DNA of 64,000 bases from Sipunculus nudus (Eukaryota; Annelida; Sipuncula; Golfingiida; Sipunculidae): contig CM049318.1 in assembly GCA_026874595.1 (NCBI GenBank), positions 1,852,741-1,916,740 of the forward strand. Reading direction: 5' to 3'. The translations under genes were made by a program, and so were the position numbers. Below are positions 24,381 through 36,139 of the stretch, piece by piece (within the stretch, counting starts at the first letter, position 1; every line of letters starts with the position of its first letter). The notes below the pieces were generated by a model. That model was not told the DNA's origin and did not search any database. It saw nothing but the letters and a program-made list of their open reading frames with translations.

Positions 24381-25929
24381 TGTATTAAGAAAACATGATA
24401 AAAACGTCTTATTAAAGAACACGTTTTGGTTTTTATGGTCACCATCAAGAAAGAACTGAACACAATTGTGACAAATAAGCTGAAAGGTCAAGGTCACAGC
24501 CAAACATCTTTTCAAATTTCGGTTTTAACTTTACTTTCACTCCGCGTCCTGACTTCCTTATGGTTCCGACAGAATCAAAGCTTCTTTGCATTAACATACA
24601 TAATTGATAAGGATCGTCTGCGCGAAAATTGTCACACATTTGATTAGATATATGACATCATTTTATGTGAATAATTGCTCCCGCTAGGAGATGTGCGTTC
24701 ATACCCGCCTGTGCGTGTGTTTGTGTGTGTTTGTTTATAACATAACTTACGCAATCATGAACTAAATCCCATGACATTTCCAGAGTACCTCGGGAATGGG
24801 CCAATGAAGAATCGATTAGATTTTGGTTTGTATCCAATTCATGATCCGGACCAAGGAAGGGCTTCCAGGAATATTCCTAAATATACAGTCACGTATGCAC
24901 GGATGAGCCCAGGAATATGCTCCGAATAAGTGAATGCTAGCATGGTTTAGGCGATCTTCTCCACAAACGAACCTAGGTGTAGTGCCCGAATAACGAAGAC
25001 AAACGCGTTTGGGGAGCATCCTACAATTAAGGACTACGTACCCTCCTGGCGGAGGCCTGCATTCCCGAGAGTGCATGTTTCTAGTTTTAATATCTGGTTG
25101 ATTACATTTCGTCATTCTCTACCGATAATTTAAGTAACTGGGTGATTATTTTACAGCTTTCTTTGCGAATTCTTAGATGGAGAGCATGTAATTTTTGTTA
25201 TTTACTCCTTTTCTAAGGATTCGGTGGGAAAAAGCGGCGGTGAGAGTAATTTAGATGAATCATACTTGAATATGAAAAGATGATTGATTTTACTTTAGAT
25301 GTTAATATAATTAAATATTATTTCCAAGAAACAGATCTGTGACTTAAACTGAAAGGCGGTTATCGTAGACAAAAGCTTATATAAAGGTGTGAGAACAATT
25401 ATACGACGTATTATACAATAAATATTTGATAAATTTTGTTTGTTTGACGACTATAGTGAAACATATTTTTATTTCAAATTGTACAAAGTACATCGTGGGT
25501 TATACATTGAATATACATTTAAATACATTTTACTTTCTTACTACCCTTATGTATGCCACATCAACTTGAACAGTGGAAATCGGACATAAAATACCATGCG
25601 CTGGTATGTCAGTTACATTGCAAAAGTAGATAATCAAGTGAAAAATTATAAAGCAATTATTTTACATTGTATTGAATAAATTACACTTAAGTGCGATATT
25701 TTGAAATTCAGACTCTTGAGATGCAGACCTTTTAAGCACGTTAATGATAGTAAATGGGGGCGTGCGACAATGTAGTCATGTGAGACGTTTGTTAAAACCA
25801 GCTCATGTAAACTGTCGTTGTTTCATCGTCTAGTGGTCTGCAGGTGAAACACCAGGTGTCACTATATGTCTTCCACTCTGCTCAGAATTGAATTTCGCCA
25901 TTAATAATGCAAACAAATCGAACGCTGGT

Positions 25930-26215
25930 AGGTCTTTCACATTTTAGGTAACGTCTCAATTGGATGTATCACACGTTTCCTCTCATTGACATCTTGATGT
26001 TAACCAGGCCCGGTGACTACTGCACCTACGGGCCCAAGGTATGTAATCGTCCCATTTTACTGGGTTACACCATCAATTATTTCACATTATAGGTAACGTC
26101 TTAATTGTATGTGTCGCACGTTTCCTCTCATTGACATCCTAATGTTAACCAGGCTCGGTGACTACTGCAACTGCGTGCCCTGTAATCGTCCCATTTTAGT
26201 GGGTTATACAATCAA
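25930..26215. repeat. ~145-bp direct duplication
   Basis: Two diverged copies (about 25937-26070 and 26085-26215) share the blocks GGTAACGTCT-AATT, ACGTTTCCTCTCATTGACAT, GTTAACCAGG and GGTGACTACTGCA. The second runs on into the SINE-like unit that follows. Confidence 0.8.
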
Positions 26216-26390
26216 AGACCGCTATCTTTTGTGAGTGAGTCATTTCCATTCGACACGACCTTCCCATTAAGCCCTGGGTGGGGACCGACCGGGAAAAAAT
26301 CTGACCACCTCGGCTGAGATTGGAACTCACGATCTCCCGGCTTTGAGTCCACTACTGTACGCCTGAGCCACAGAACCTGGTACTGCCGTT
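26140..26390 (-). mobile_element. tRNA-derived SINE, minus strand
   Basis: On the minus strand, box A-like TGGCTCAGGCGTACAG (about 26357-26372) is followed by box B-like GAGTTCCAATCTCA (about 26317-26330) and a body. The body includes CTTCCCATT-AGCC and GGTGACTACTG in plus-strand reading. The same body blocks in the same order occur at 34077-34250, so this is a dispersed family. Boundaries are approximate. Confidence 0.6.
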
Positions 26391-26992
26391 CACATGCTAG
26401 GAAACATTATTAAATATTACCACAAGGAAAATTAAAACATATATAAGGTGTAAATATTTTTCTCTTTTTACCGCCATTTCAATGATTTAAGACATTTTAT
26501 TTACATGTCTATGTATATTTATTTAAAGATTCGTCTACTGTCCATTTAGTAGCACAACCCATTGTAGAGATGCGGAGGGATCGAAAAATGACCTCCAGAT
26601 ATTTGGACAGAGGTACGAACTGTCGTACAATTTCGAGAGCGGTACGGTACACTCTTAGTTCGTCGTACTAGTGTATAAATGGGGCAATGTGTCACTGCCC
26701 AGGAGTGAACCTGTACAGGAAATGGGAGCTGATTGCTGTTCATTTTTAGCTCAGCTGACTGGAAGCCATCTGAGCTATAGCTCAAAGTGTATCCGTTAGG
26801 CTTAGAATCTCCTAACAACCAGAGGGGCTTTGGACAAATTTTCTTTGAAGCCTAAAATTAGATCATGATGACCTATATTCTGCAAGCGACTGGCCTTAAA
26901 TATGATTATGAGCACCCAGATAGTCCGGCAGTGCAATACACTTTATTGTTGGACCTTCTCCTTTGAATCCTGAAATTATATAAGAAATCTCG

Positions 26993-27616
26993 GAATCTAG
27001 AAATGTCTCTTTTTATCTAGAGATGTCTCTTTTTATCTAGAAATGTCTCTTTTTATCTAGAAATGTCACTGTTTATCTAGAAATGTCTCTTTACTATCTA
27101 GAAATGTCTCTTTTTATCTAGAAATGTCTCTTTTTATCTAGAAATGTCTCTTTTTATCTAGAAATGTCTCTTTTTATCTAGAAATATCTCTTTTCATCTA
27201 GAAATGTCTCTTTTAATCTAGAAATGTCTCTTTTCATCTAGAAATGTCTCTTTTCACCTAGAAATGTCTCTTTTCATCTAGAAATGTCTCTTTTTATCTA
27301 GAAATGTCTCTTTTTATCTAGAAATGTCTCTTTACTATCTAGAAATGTCTCTTTTTATCTAGAAATGTCTCTTTTTATCTAGAAATGTCTCTTTTTATCT
27401 AGAAATGTCTCTTTTTATCTAGAAATATCTCTTTTCATCTAGAAATGTCTCTTTTAATCTAGAAATGTCTCTTTTCATCTAGAAATGTCTCTTTTCACCT
27501 AGAAATGTCTCTTTTCATCTAGAAATGTCTCTTTTTATCTAGAAATGTCTCTTTTTATCTAGAAATGTCTCTTTTTATCTAGAAATGTCTCTTTTTATCT
27601 AGAAATGTCTCTTTTA
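26993..27616. repeat. 20-bp minisatellite with higher-order block
   Basis: About 31 units of ATCTAGAAATGTCTCTTTTT occur with minor variants. A variant series (ACTATCTAG, AAATATCTC, TTTAATCTAG, TTCACCTAG) appears twice in the same order about 240 bp apart (near 27093 and 27333). A 12-unit block was therefore duplicated as a whole. Confidence 0.95.
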
Positions 27617-29751
27617 TGTTATGTCTCCTTGGGCATCCTAAATAAAGTCACTGTAACCTATATTATTTGAGCTGTGTGAAAAAAAATTTATAAAAGTATC
27701 CTATAAGTCAATTGTAGCTGTTTAATTTGGAAACATTTAACTGAGCATCTAGGGGATTCCTGGTAAAATCTGCTTTAAATAAGATCCCTGTTACCTATTT
27801 TCTACGGTCTATGGAAAACACATGATTTTGAGCACTCTGGATTTATTTGGACCCATTGTTCCAGGTTCTTTAACAAATATTTACTATCAGATCATAACAT
27901 CAATAATGAATACATGCATGCATCTTCTGTATGGCAAAATCAGGTGAGTGTCGTTGCCCATGGGCCTCTTGTTGCTATAAATAAACCTTCCTGCATGGGT
28001 CCCGCATGACGTCACCTCTCCAGGCCTCATCACAAGCGTAATTCATAAAAAAAAGAGTGCGCAGCAAAGTGTGACGCCATTAAGATACTCTGCCATCAGA
28101 GAATCTACGATAAGCGTCAGTGTGCCTTTAGAACTTTACAAGTTGCAACGAGGACCGAGTTGTAACGCTCTATAAGGATGCAAATATTTTCGTGAATTTT
28201 GACGTTTTATTGCCTACAAGTACACTGTCATTTGACTAAGTTAATGGTAAGCTTGTTAGATACTTTTCAACAACACGTGCCATGTATTAGAAAAATTCCT
28301 TTGTAACTAAGCATATAGGTTAACCCTGCTGCATGTTTGTTGAAATTCTGACTGCATGAGAATGTATGGGTATCTCACATTGTTAGTCAGTAGTTTAAGT
28401 GTGGAATATGATACATGATATAAGATATTTTTGACACAAAATTTATTTTTCCAACTTTCACATTTTCGATACCTCTTTGGGAAAATAACCTGTATTTTTA
28501 AGTGATATTCAGAGTGCCAGGATGTATCGTTTTTCAAAATATATGAGTAGGAGAACCCACTATTCAGAGGAACCCATTCAACAAGTAAAATCAGTTTTGA
28601 GTAGGTCAGGGACCACCCTAGGCGCTCCTTCAGCAACGGTAAAGATGATATCGACACAACATCTAGTTTTGCGAATAAAGGATTTACTTTGAACATTTGC
28701 AGTTGCATTTGAACCAGACCATTACTTCATGTGTGTCTCATGAGGTTACATGCCGCTCCCTTTATTAAGAGACCCAAATGAAGAAGTTTTAAATATTGTT
28801 TTACGCTTTACAACCAGTCAGCAGTTAATACTTACTTTCCAGTGTATTCTATCGTTATCCAGCCCTTGACAACCCGACTCAGAAGGACACGTGGCTGTAT
28901 TTATTTTACCTATATTACATCTACAAAACACCTGAAGATTGGGCCTCTTTTAAATAATTTTCAAAATAAATTCTGATATTAAATCCTTTTTACCTGAGAA
29001 TTCGTTCTTACTACACTCAAACAAGGCCAAGAAAATCAGGGCTTGTGTATCTTATTTGATCACCATCCTGGTCCGAATGCAGTGAAGCCAAAATTACCCC
29101 TCCAAGCAGTCCCAAATAAGCATTTGGACAACATGTCTTTGATTGGCCACAGATTTAAAAGCATTTGACTGATACCATTAATTTTGTGTGAGATAATGCT
29201 TAACATACATAAAAATCAAACAACAGGTTTCTTTTAATGCCTCTTGCCTCAACGGCTTGAGCCAACCAGAGCAGACCAAACCATTCACTTCACTCCTTCA
29301 GGGCTTCGTGACCCCAGGTCATGTAAACAAATAGGACCACGTGACCAAAAGGCCCCACTAATAGAGCTAGTAGTCTGATCGTAATGTCAGACGGCAAAAA
29401 GATACTAGTCGTTATCTATATTATAACCCAGGATGGTGGCACTCAACCTTTGTTCCGCAACACGGTCCTGTAGTGTCGGGAATGATACTAATTGTGTCCT
29501 AAGGGGGTAATTTCCCATATTTTTCCACAAACCCTGAGCAATTTGAATATATTTCGCGCAATCTGAAATAGATTTGTTCTGCCATAACTGAGACGGGTTT
29601 CCCTCTGTTACTTGTGTAAAAAATGTCAAATTGTGACCAAGAAAAGCAATAGAAATACGTGGGAGTCGAAATGTGCATGCGTTTACTTCTATTCATCAAA
29701 AAAATCTGAGCCAGTATTGATAGATGTGCATGTAGAGAATACTCAGCCGGA
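27617..29751. other. Non-coding region between minisatellites
   Basis: Short open frames on the minus strand (for example 28307-28708) have no recognisable domain. Nothing else is supported. Confidence 0.5.
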
Positions 29752-32275
29752 CTGGAATATTCGGTAACATTTCATGATGACTTAAGCTGTGCCTACGTAT
29801 ATTCGGTAACATTGCATGATGACTTAAGCTGTGCCTACGTATATTCGGTAACATTGCATGATGACTTAAGCTGTGCCTACGTATATTCGGTAACATTGCA
29901 TGATGACTTAAGCTGTGCCTACGTATATTCGGTAACATTGCATGATGACTTAAGCTGTGCCTACGTATATTCGGTAACATTTCATGATGACTTAAGCTGT
30001 GCCTACGTATATTCGGTAACATTTCATGATGACTTAAGCTGTGCCTACGTATATTCGGTAACATTTCATGATGACTTAAGCTGTGCCTACGTATATTCGG
30101 TAACATTTCATGATGACTTAAGCTGTGCCTACGTATATTCGGTAACATTGCATGATGACTTAAGCTGTGCCTACGTATATTCGGTAACATTTCATGATGA
30201 CTTAAGCTGTGCCTACGTATATTCGGTAACATTTCATGATGACTTAAGCTGTGCCTACGTATATTCGGTAACATTTCATGATGACTTAAGCTGTGCCTAC
30301 GTATATTCGGTAACATCGCATGATGACTTAAGCTGTGCCTACGTATATTCGGTAACATTTCATGATGACTTAAGCTGTGCCTACGTATATTCGGTAACAT
30401 CGCATGATGACTTAAGCTGTGCCTACGTATATTCGGTAACATTGCATGATGACTTAAGCTGTGCCTACGTATATTCGGTAACATTTCATGATGACTTAAG
30501 CTGTGCCTACGTATATTCGGTAACATTGCATGATGACTTAAGCTGTGCCTACGTATATTCGGTAACATTGCATGATGACTTAAGCTGTGCCTACGTATAT
30601 TCGGTAACATTGCATGATGACTTAAGCTGTGCCTACGTATATTCGGTAACATTGCATGATGACTTAAGCTGTGCCTACGTATATTCGGTAACATCGCATG
30701 ATGACTTAAGCTGTGCCTACGTATATTCGGTAACATCGCATGATGACTTAAGCTGTGCCTACGTATATTCGGTAACATTGCATGATGACTTAAGCTGTGC
30801 CTACGTATATTCGGTAACATTGCATGATGACTTAAGCTGTGCCTACGTATATTCGGTAACATTTCATGATGACTTAAGCTGTGCCTACGTATATTCGGTA
30901 ACATTTCATGATGACTTAAGCTGTGCCTACGTATATTCGGTAACATTTCATGATGACTTAAGCTGTGCCTACGTATATTCGGTAACATTGCATGATGACT
31001 TAAGCTGTGCCTACGTATATTCGGTAACATTGCATGATGACTTAAGCTGTGCCTACGTATATTCGGTAACATTGCAGGATGACTTAAGCTGTGCCTACGT
31101 ATATTCGGTAACATTGCATGATGACTTAAGCTGTGCCTACGTATATTCGGTAACATTGCAGGATGACTTAAGCTGTGCCTACGTATATTCGGTAACATTG
31201 CAGGATGACTTAAGCTGTGCCTACGTATATTCGGTAACATTGCAGGATGACTTAAGCTGTGCCTACGTATATTCGGTAACATTGCAGGATGACTTAAGCT
31301 GTGCCTACGTATATTCGGTAACATTGCATGATGACTTAAGCTGTGCCTACGTATATTCGGTAACATTGCATGATGACTAAAGCTGTGCCAACGTATATTC
31401 GGTAACATTGCATGATGACTTAAGCTGTGCCTACGTATATTCGGTAACATTGCATGATGACTTAAGCTGTGCCTACCTATATTCGGTAACATTGCATGAT
31501 GACTTAAGCTGTGCCTACCTATATTCGGTAACATTGCATGATGACTTAAGCTGTGCCTACGTATATTCGGTAACATTGCATGATGACTTAAGCTGTGCCT
31601 ACGTATATTCGGTAACATTGCATGATGACTTAAGCTGTGCCTACGTATATTCGGTAACATTGCATGATGACTTAAGCTGTGCCTACGTATATTCGGTAAC
31701 ATTGCATGATGACTTAAGCTGTGCCTACGTATATTCGGTAACATTGCATGATGACTTAAGCTGTGCCTACGTATATTCGGTAACATTGCATGATGACTTA
31801 AGCTGTGCCTACGTATATTCGGTAACATTGCATGATGACTTAAGCTGTGCCTACGTATATTCGGTAACATTGCATGATGACTTAAGCTGTGCCTACGTAT
31901 ATTCGGTAACATTGCATGATGACTTAAGCTGTGCCTACGTATATTCGGTAACATTGCATGATGACTTAAGCTGTGCCTACGTATATTCGGTAACATTGCA
32001 TGATGACTTAAGCTGTGCCTACGTATATTCGGTAACATTGCATGATGACTTAAGCTGTGCCTACGTATATTCGGTAACATTGCATGATGACTTAAGCTGT
32101 GCCTACGTATATTCGGTAACATTGCATGATGACTTAAGCTGTGCCTACGTATATTCGGTAACATTGCATGATGACTTAAGCTGTGCCTACGTATATTCGG
32201 TAACATTGCATGATGACTTAAGCTGTGCCTACGTATATTCGGTAACATTGCATGATGACTTAAGCTGTGCCTACG
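29752..32275. repeat. 42-bp minisatellite, about 60 copies
   Basis: The unit is 42 bp and contains ATATTCGGTAACATTGCATG, then ATGACTTAAGCTGTGCCTAC, then GT. Because 42 is divisible by three and the unit has no stop in one frame on each strand, very long open frames appear on both strands (14-residue periodicity). They are not evidence of a gene. Unit variants differ at TTGCATG/TTTCATG/TCGCATG/TTGCAGG. The left half mixes variants, while the right part (about 31410-32270) is almost homogeneous. Confidence 0.97.
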
Positions 32276-32480
32276 TAACAAAGAAGTCAGTGCAGGTCTT
32301 CCGCTCCCGTGAAAAAGTGGCTCGGATAGGCACATGTTCCAGGTAAAACACGGCTTAAGGAATATTACTATTAGACCGCAACGGCTTACTTGTTGTGTCG
32401 AAAACTGCACTGTAATGTCCACACATATGGTGATAAACGCGCGACACCTTTTTCTCGCTGGTCTGTTTACATCGGCTCTG

Positions 32481-32600
32481 ACAAAGGACCAAGAATCAGA
32501 CTAATGAGAGCAGGGTGTTTCGTGTGTAACACTTGGAGCAGGATGCGCAATCCAATTCCACGCTCTCATTGGTCTGATTACGAGTACGATTCTTTGTTCT
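32481..32600. repeat. Imperfect inverted repeat
   Basis: AATCAGACTAATGAGAGC (32494-32511) is matched by its reverse complement with one mismatch at 32562-32579. Further weaker pairing lies outside. The spacer is 50 bases. It may be a miniature inverted-repeat element or a cruciform-forming palindrome. Confidence 0.65.
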
Positions 32601-33039
32601 GTGCAAGGTCTTCATGGTGGTTAATCCCGGTGAATCTTGCTTTTCTTAGCAGCGGTTAAAACGAAGAAGATTGCGCAGTGTATATCCGCTGCGTATAACG
32701 ATCGCTTCATTCATTCGCGTATGAATAAAAATTACGCTACAGCTTGAAAATGAGCTTACTGTTTGCAAACATATTCGTTATAATTACACAACAGGATTAT
32801 GTGTTATGCATTTGTATTATCATTAGAAAATGTGACTTTAATGCCTACGGATGACTTAATTCAAACGGTGTGACAACCACCTGCTACAAAAAGTTCTTCC
32901 TTGAAAGTAACGCAATATGTGATGGCCTTAACGTAAATTTGTTCTGCTAGTGCCAGAGTTGGTACGTTTTCGGATGCGCATGCCATATTGGATGCCCGTA
33001 TACATTTTACTGAAAAGCCGTTAATATTCACGCTCAGGT

Positions 33040-33254
33040 ACCGTGCGCAGAGGATAAAAAATAACATGGTCAGAAATATAAGCTTAACAAATGACACGTG
33101 CGCATATTTAATAGACCTTCACGGCCTCGAGATCTAACTCGTGCAAGCATGCATTTGAAAAACGCGACAAGATGGCAAAGATCGTGAGTTAACCTGCTCA
33201 TATTATACACAGAAGACGTCCACATAGTCATTAAATTTCACATGTAACCACAAG
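33040..33254 (+). promoter_or_regulatory. Promoter/5' leader of VWA gene copy 2
   Basis: Ordered blocks match the copy 1 promoter: GATAAAAA (33053), CATGGTCAGAA, GACACGTGCGCATA-TTAAT (33093-33112), ACACAGAAGA and ACCACAAGATGG at the start codon. The GACACGTGCG block contains a CACGTG E-box that is CACATG in copy 1, so regulation may differ. Confidence 0.5.
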
Positions 33255-33508
33255 ATGGATCAATTAATAGCTACTTTATTTATATACTGCGCCTTAACTC
33301 AACAAATATATGGAGGGGCCATTACTAGATTATCCGTTGCCGGGGATACGACACCGCGAGGGCCAAGAGATACTGTGACAGAACCACGAAAAAATTTCAA
33401 CCTCGCGGAAAGCACAGCAGACGACACTGAGCAGACGACAGCAGACCCTGGAAGCAAAGAAAACAGTGTGACGCTTGTCGTTCAGAATGAAACCTATAGC
33501 AAATTAAG
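33255..33508 (+). CDS. VWA-mucin secreted protein copy 2, exon 1 (signal peptide)
   Basis: This is the first coding exon of the paralogue of copy 1. MDQLIATLFIYCALTQQIYG is a signal peptide that aligns with copy 1. A longer Thr/Asp/Glu linker with acidic and Thr-rich stretches follows. The donor AAG-GTAAGT leaves phase 2, as in copy 1. The gene reads on through 35432-35465, 44899-44920, VWA exons 45658-45903 and 46258-46590, and the mucin exon from 47747. Its original stop is probably at 55521-55523 beyond a LINE insertion. Confidence 0.78.
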
Positions 33509-33637
33509 GTAAGTTTCATTGAGTAAATTATTGCATTCATTTATAGGGATAAAAAGACCAACATTGGTCTCACACTAAAGCCTACGCCATGAAAATACTC
33601 AGAGATGTGCCTTTTTATTTAAATATAAACATGAACT

Positions 33638-33638
33638 G

Positions 33639-33705
<67 letters not shown>

Positions 33706-33726
33706 AGCATTGTAATATTTGCCGGT

Positions 33727-33767
<41 letters not shown>

Positions 33768-33785
33768 ATATATATTGTATATATA
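33638..33785. repeat. Two (TA)n microsatellites
   Basis: Two TA tracts (about 33638-33697 and 33727-33785) are separated by a short unique segment. The words AAGCATTGT and ATATTTGCCGG recur beside them, so the pair arose by local duplication. Confidence 0.93.
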
Positions 33786-34076
33786 TTGTTTAAGCATTGT
33801 GATATTTGCCGGAACCCTCGCGAAATAATTAAAAATTAAAAATGGCGAAACGAATAAGAATGGTACCCTTATTGGAATCAACGGAATTTTGTGACGATAA
33901 ATGTACATGTAATGAAGGGTAGTGCTTGCCCTCTTTATGCTTAATATTAAATCTTTTTTACTTATTCGTTACCTTTTATAACGAGCTTAACAGAGTAGAT
34001 GATACTCTTCAGAATTCCATTCCGGTTTCGGACTACCTGACAGGGCAGTATCACACGCTTCCTTTCTTTTTATATG

Positions 34077-34260
34077 GTGGCGTTAAGCAAGCCAAGTGAC
34101 TACTGTTCCTGCTGGCCCTGGGTGTTTAATCTTTCCCATTGCTGTGTCATATCACCGAGGAACCCCCGAAAGGCGCACTCGTTTGTGACTGGAACACGGC
34201 CGTTGGGCACGGCCTTCCCATTTAGCCTGCAAGCGCTCGGAGGGGGGGGGGGGGCAACTA
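34077..34260. repeat. Dispersed repeat related to SINE at 26140
   Basis: It shares GTTAA-CAAG, GTGACTACTG, CCCATT and CTTCCCATTTAGCC blocks with 26140-26290 in the same order. A G homopolymer ends it near 34252. The tRNA-like head is not evident, so it is probably truncated. Confidence 0.5.
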
Positions 34261-35431
34261 GTGCTCTTCCCCTGAACAACAAAAGCCGATTGTATTAATT
34301 TATTATTAAATTCTGGGCGGATGACGGATGACAGAAGATGGGGCCGCTCCTCTCTGCAGTGACGGGGCGAAAACGGCGAGAGGGGGTATGGGAGATAGGT
34401 AACCCCATTCTCCCATAATATAGAAACTTTGGGTAAACAAAAGGTTTTTTTGGTGCATTATTCGGTATATTTTTTGTCGGTATTAAGTGTGTATTGGTGT
34501 GTATTTTTCCCAGACTTTTAGGTCGAAATCCGTTCTTGTTCAAGATTCATAAAATAATGCGAGTCTTCACATATATCTGTAAAAAAAGCAGATGCACATA
34601 AGCCAAGGATGGCCTATACAGCTCAATGAAAGCTTATATTTCTGGGCTACGCCATGTATGGTGACCGCGTTTTACACCTAAGTGAAGATCTATGTTACAG
34701 ACTGATTCATGAGATTATGAAGTGGACCGTGATAAAATATATGATCAATTTGTCTAGCAATGCTCAATCTTTCTGGGCGTATGGTTTTCTGAACTTAAAT
34801 CTCGTTTAAGGTCAAGGACAAGATTATCATTATACGATTGTGTTTGTATGTTCTTTAATTTGACGTGTACCTGGTATCACGACACCTTTGATGTTGGGTT
34901 GTAAGGATATTCATTCAGAACGATATATCAACTTCTTTTTTCCATCTTCTAGTCTTACAGAATCACGTCAGTGTATATAGCACTTAGCAAAGATAATTCG
35001 TTTCACCTGCCATGACGTATATGATAATATGATTTATACAGTGTGTCTCATTGTATGTGAACAATTGTACACACAAAGGACACACGTTTATAACGATTTT
35101 TATTGGTTTGTTCATAGTGTTGGGAGGTATTGCATTATTTCGATCCACCCGCATATCAAAGGGGTGATATATTGGGTTTATTTTATGAAATCACTGAAAA
35201 TGTCAGCCCCCCCCCCCCCCCATCCACGCACCCACAGTTAATTCTTGCAGTTCCCCCCCCCCCCCCCACCCCCGCCCCTGATGAGTTTGCAACCTAAGAA
35301 ATCAACATGTATTCGTTCGACATTAACCTGTCACCTGTGACCGTTGTTCATTAATCCTTGGTGGAATCCTTCTGTTAAAGATAATTCGGTCCTAAGTCCG
35401 GCACAATAACATTTTCTCTTTATACTTGCAG

Positions 35432-35465
35432 CAGGACGAAAACACAGGCAAAAGGTCAAGATGTT
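35432..35465 (+). CDS. Copy 2 linker exon 2 (34 nt)
   Basis: This micro-exon lies between TTGCAG and GTGAGT. It has the same length and phases as the copy 1 exon at 14494 and a similar sequence (ends AAGATGTT against AAGATATT). Confidence 0.7.
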
Positions 35466-36139
35466 GTGAGTATATGTGTTGTTTGCTTTCTGCTTTCACA
35501 CACCAGTGTACGCACACACAAATACACATACATCACTCGTTTGCAAAGAGTTTTTGGCCGGTCTATTCTGGAGACAATTTGATATAGCCAAGGTCAGAAT
35601 TCAGGCTCCTATCTCTTATGAATTTTGCTGAGTGTCTGCTAATATACTGGTATCTCTTAGCAGTAATCATTTTATTCAGGTCAAATGTGATGCATAATCA
35701 AAGCACAGGATGTACATTGGAATAGAATTAAAAAAAAACAAATAGCAGACCAGAGAGATGCCCATATAAATTGTGTTCTACTTCAAAATGACCAGGATAA
35801 AGTCTGTATAATATTTTTTTCTATTTTTATTTAAACATATAACCTTCCATAGGTGGTTATTCCGAAGCGCATCCGTTTATCCACAGGACATTGCTATATA
35901 ACATGACCTAATTATAAGGTTCGAAGGAGATTTCCCAAGGCCTTTCCTTTATAATGTATTTTAAAGGCAGATATCCACCTGCCCTACTTGAAGAAATTGA
36001 AGAGATTTCTGACTTTGTGTAGGTAGGTATTAATTCAGGTTAATTAATCATCTTGTCATGCCCCTTGACGGACGTACGAGCTTGTTGTCCAGTGATGGTT
36101 GATTGTGCACGTGCACACGTTGAAAGGTCAACATAAAGG

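Larger units (their letters stand above)
21391..25929. other. Non-coding region after copy 1 TSP1 exons
   Basis: AT-rich sequence with TAATCG-type low-complexity repeats (21700-21845) and (TA)n at 23350-23391 and 24331-24378. One candidate terminal exon at 24784-24930 is discussed under findings. No other exon is supported. Confidence 0.5.

Noticed and set aside
26993-32275. CRISPR-like regular repetition
   Set aside because: The units are contiguous, without unique spacers, and the surrounding genome is eukaryotic. They are minisatellites.
29696-32422. 908-codon minus-strand and 522/312-codon plus-strand open frames
   Set aside because: They are the translation of a 42-bp tandem array. A stop-free unit divisible by three gives long frames on both strands without any coding selection. 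There is no start context, splice site or domain.
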